Part shown: piece after piece, positions 63,959-64,000 of the stretch
Position numbering within the stretch: the first letter of the stretch is position 1
Layout: each line of letters starts with the position of its first letter
NCBI GenBank assembly: GCA_016930515.1
Contig: JAFGGO010000027.1
Span: 21,382-85,381 of the forward strand
DNA: 64,000 nucleotides
Source: Promethearchaeota archaeon
Lineage (GTDB): Archaea > Asgardarchaeota > Lokiarchaeia > Sigyniarchaeales > SOKP01
Reading direction: 5' to 3'
Position numbers and translations under genes: made by a program
Notes under the pieces: generated by a model
Databases searched by the model: none
The model's input: only the letters and a program-made list of their open reading frames with translations
Told to the model about the DNA's origin: nothing

Positions 63959-64000
63959 AATATTGAATGATCCACATTATTCTGACATAAGAGAAGGTCA
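63948..64000 (+). CDS. Partial reading frame at the window edge, related to the preceding gene
   Basis: Starts with ATG inside the last codons of the 116-residue gene (11-base overlap) and encodes GKILNDPHYSDIREG before the window ends. The phrase resembles ILEDPNYNEIKKN inside the preceding protein, hinting at a tandem or related small gene. Only about 17 codons are visible, so confidence is low. Confidence 0.3.
   Translation, partial: MIGKILNDPHYSDIREG

Noticed and set aside
1..64000. CRISPR arrays, rRNA and tRNA genes
   Set aside because: No regularly spaced repeats, no rRNA-like stretches and no TpsiC-type motifs in the intergenic regions were noticed by eye; a covariance-model scan could still find a missed tRNA.

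Overview
The window looks like part of the chromosome of an Asgard archaeon, most likely Lokiarchaeia-like. This is inferred from gene content and an AT-rich composition, not from a marker-gene tree. Archaeal housekeeping genes are present: archaeal-type GlyRS, ribosomal protein eL33, an aCPSF2-type beta-CASP protein, 3-dehydroquinate synthase II, and the tetrahydromethanopterin C1 enzymes Ftr, Mtd and Mch. They sit among proteins considered eukaryotic signatures: an ESCRT-III subunit, a Rag/Gtr-like and a Ras-superfamily GTPase, a roadblock protein, two longin-like proteins, a presenilin-family protease and GRAM/PH-like zinc proteins. No rRNA, tRNA or CRISPR array was recognised.

Layout. 1-9.3 kb: the end of a glycerol-3-phosphate dehydrogenase, a radical SAM enzyme (AmrS type), a Cys-rich C_GCAxxG_C_C protein, two TPR proteins, and membrane and coiled-coil proteins. 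9.4-15.4 kb: glycyl-tRNA synthetase and a translationally coupled pair of large secreted, membrane-anchored proteins. 15.4-26.2 kb: ftr, mtd and mch, interleaved with a Rag-like GTPase and a purine-salvage group (adenine phosphoribosyltransferase and two MTA phosphorylases, one with an inserted zinc ribbon). A decayed tandem paralogue of a small gene lies between the two phosphorylases. 26.3-36.9 kb: hypothetical proteins, sugar-nucleotide and glycosyltransferase genes, an archaemetzincin-like protease, the presenilin homologue, a hydroxyacyl-CoA dehydrogenase, and a cluster of 7TM, longin, roadblock and winged-helix genes. 37-40.8 kb: a secreted beta-propeller protein with a homopolymer frameshift at its signal peptide, a HAD protein with an altered motif I, and an FrhB-like iron-sulfur flavoprotein.

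40.8-44.6 kb is an accessory island: a PIN-GNAT-PUA fusion, an overlapping ASCH-domain gene, an HNH nuclease remnant and a candidate nuclease. It is bracketed by two copies of the last 55 bp of the FrhB-like gene, the footprint expected when an element integrates at a gene's 3' end. This is the best candidate in the window for a little-described mobile or defence-type system, but no integrase is visible.

44.8-64 kb: a ferredoxin-like protein, a Ras/Rab/Rho-like GTPase, an XPD-like helicase (frameshifted near its start), glycogen synthase, RidA, tandem membrane paralogues, a secernin-like peptidase, eL33, three neighbouring proteins sharing a GRAM/PH-like core and zinc fingers, a core-MetE-type methyltransferase, a probable operon of ESCRT-III plus a longin-like protein, and DHQ synthase II. 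Together the genes describe an anaerobic archaeon with archaeal C1 chemistry and a concentrated set of membrane-remodelling and GTPase-signalling parts.
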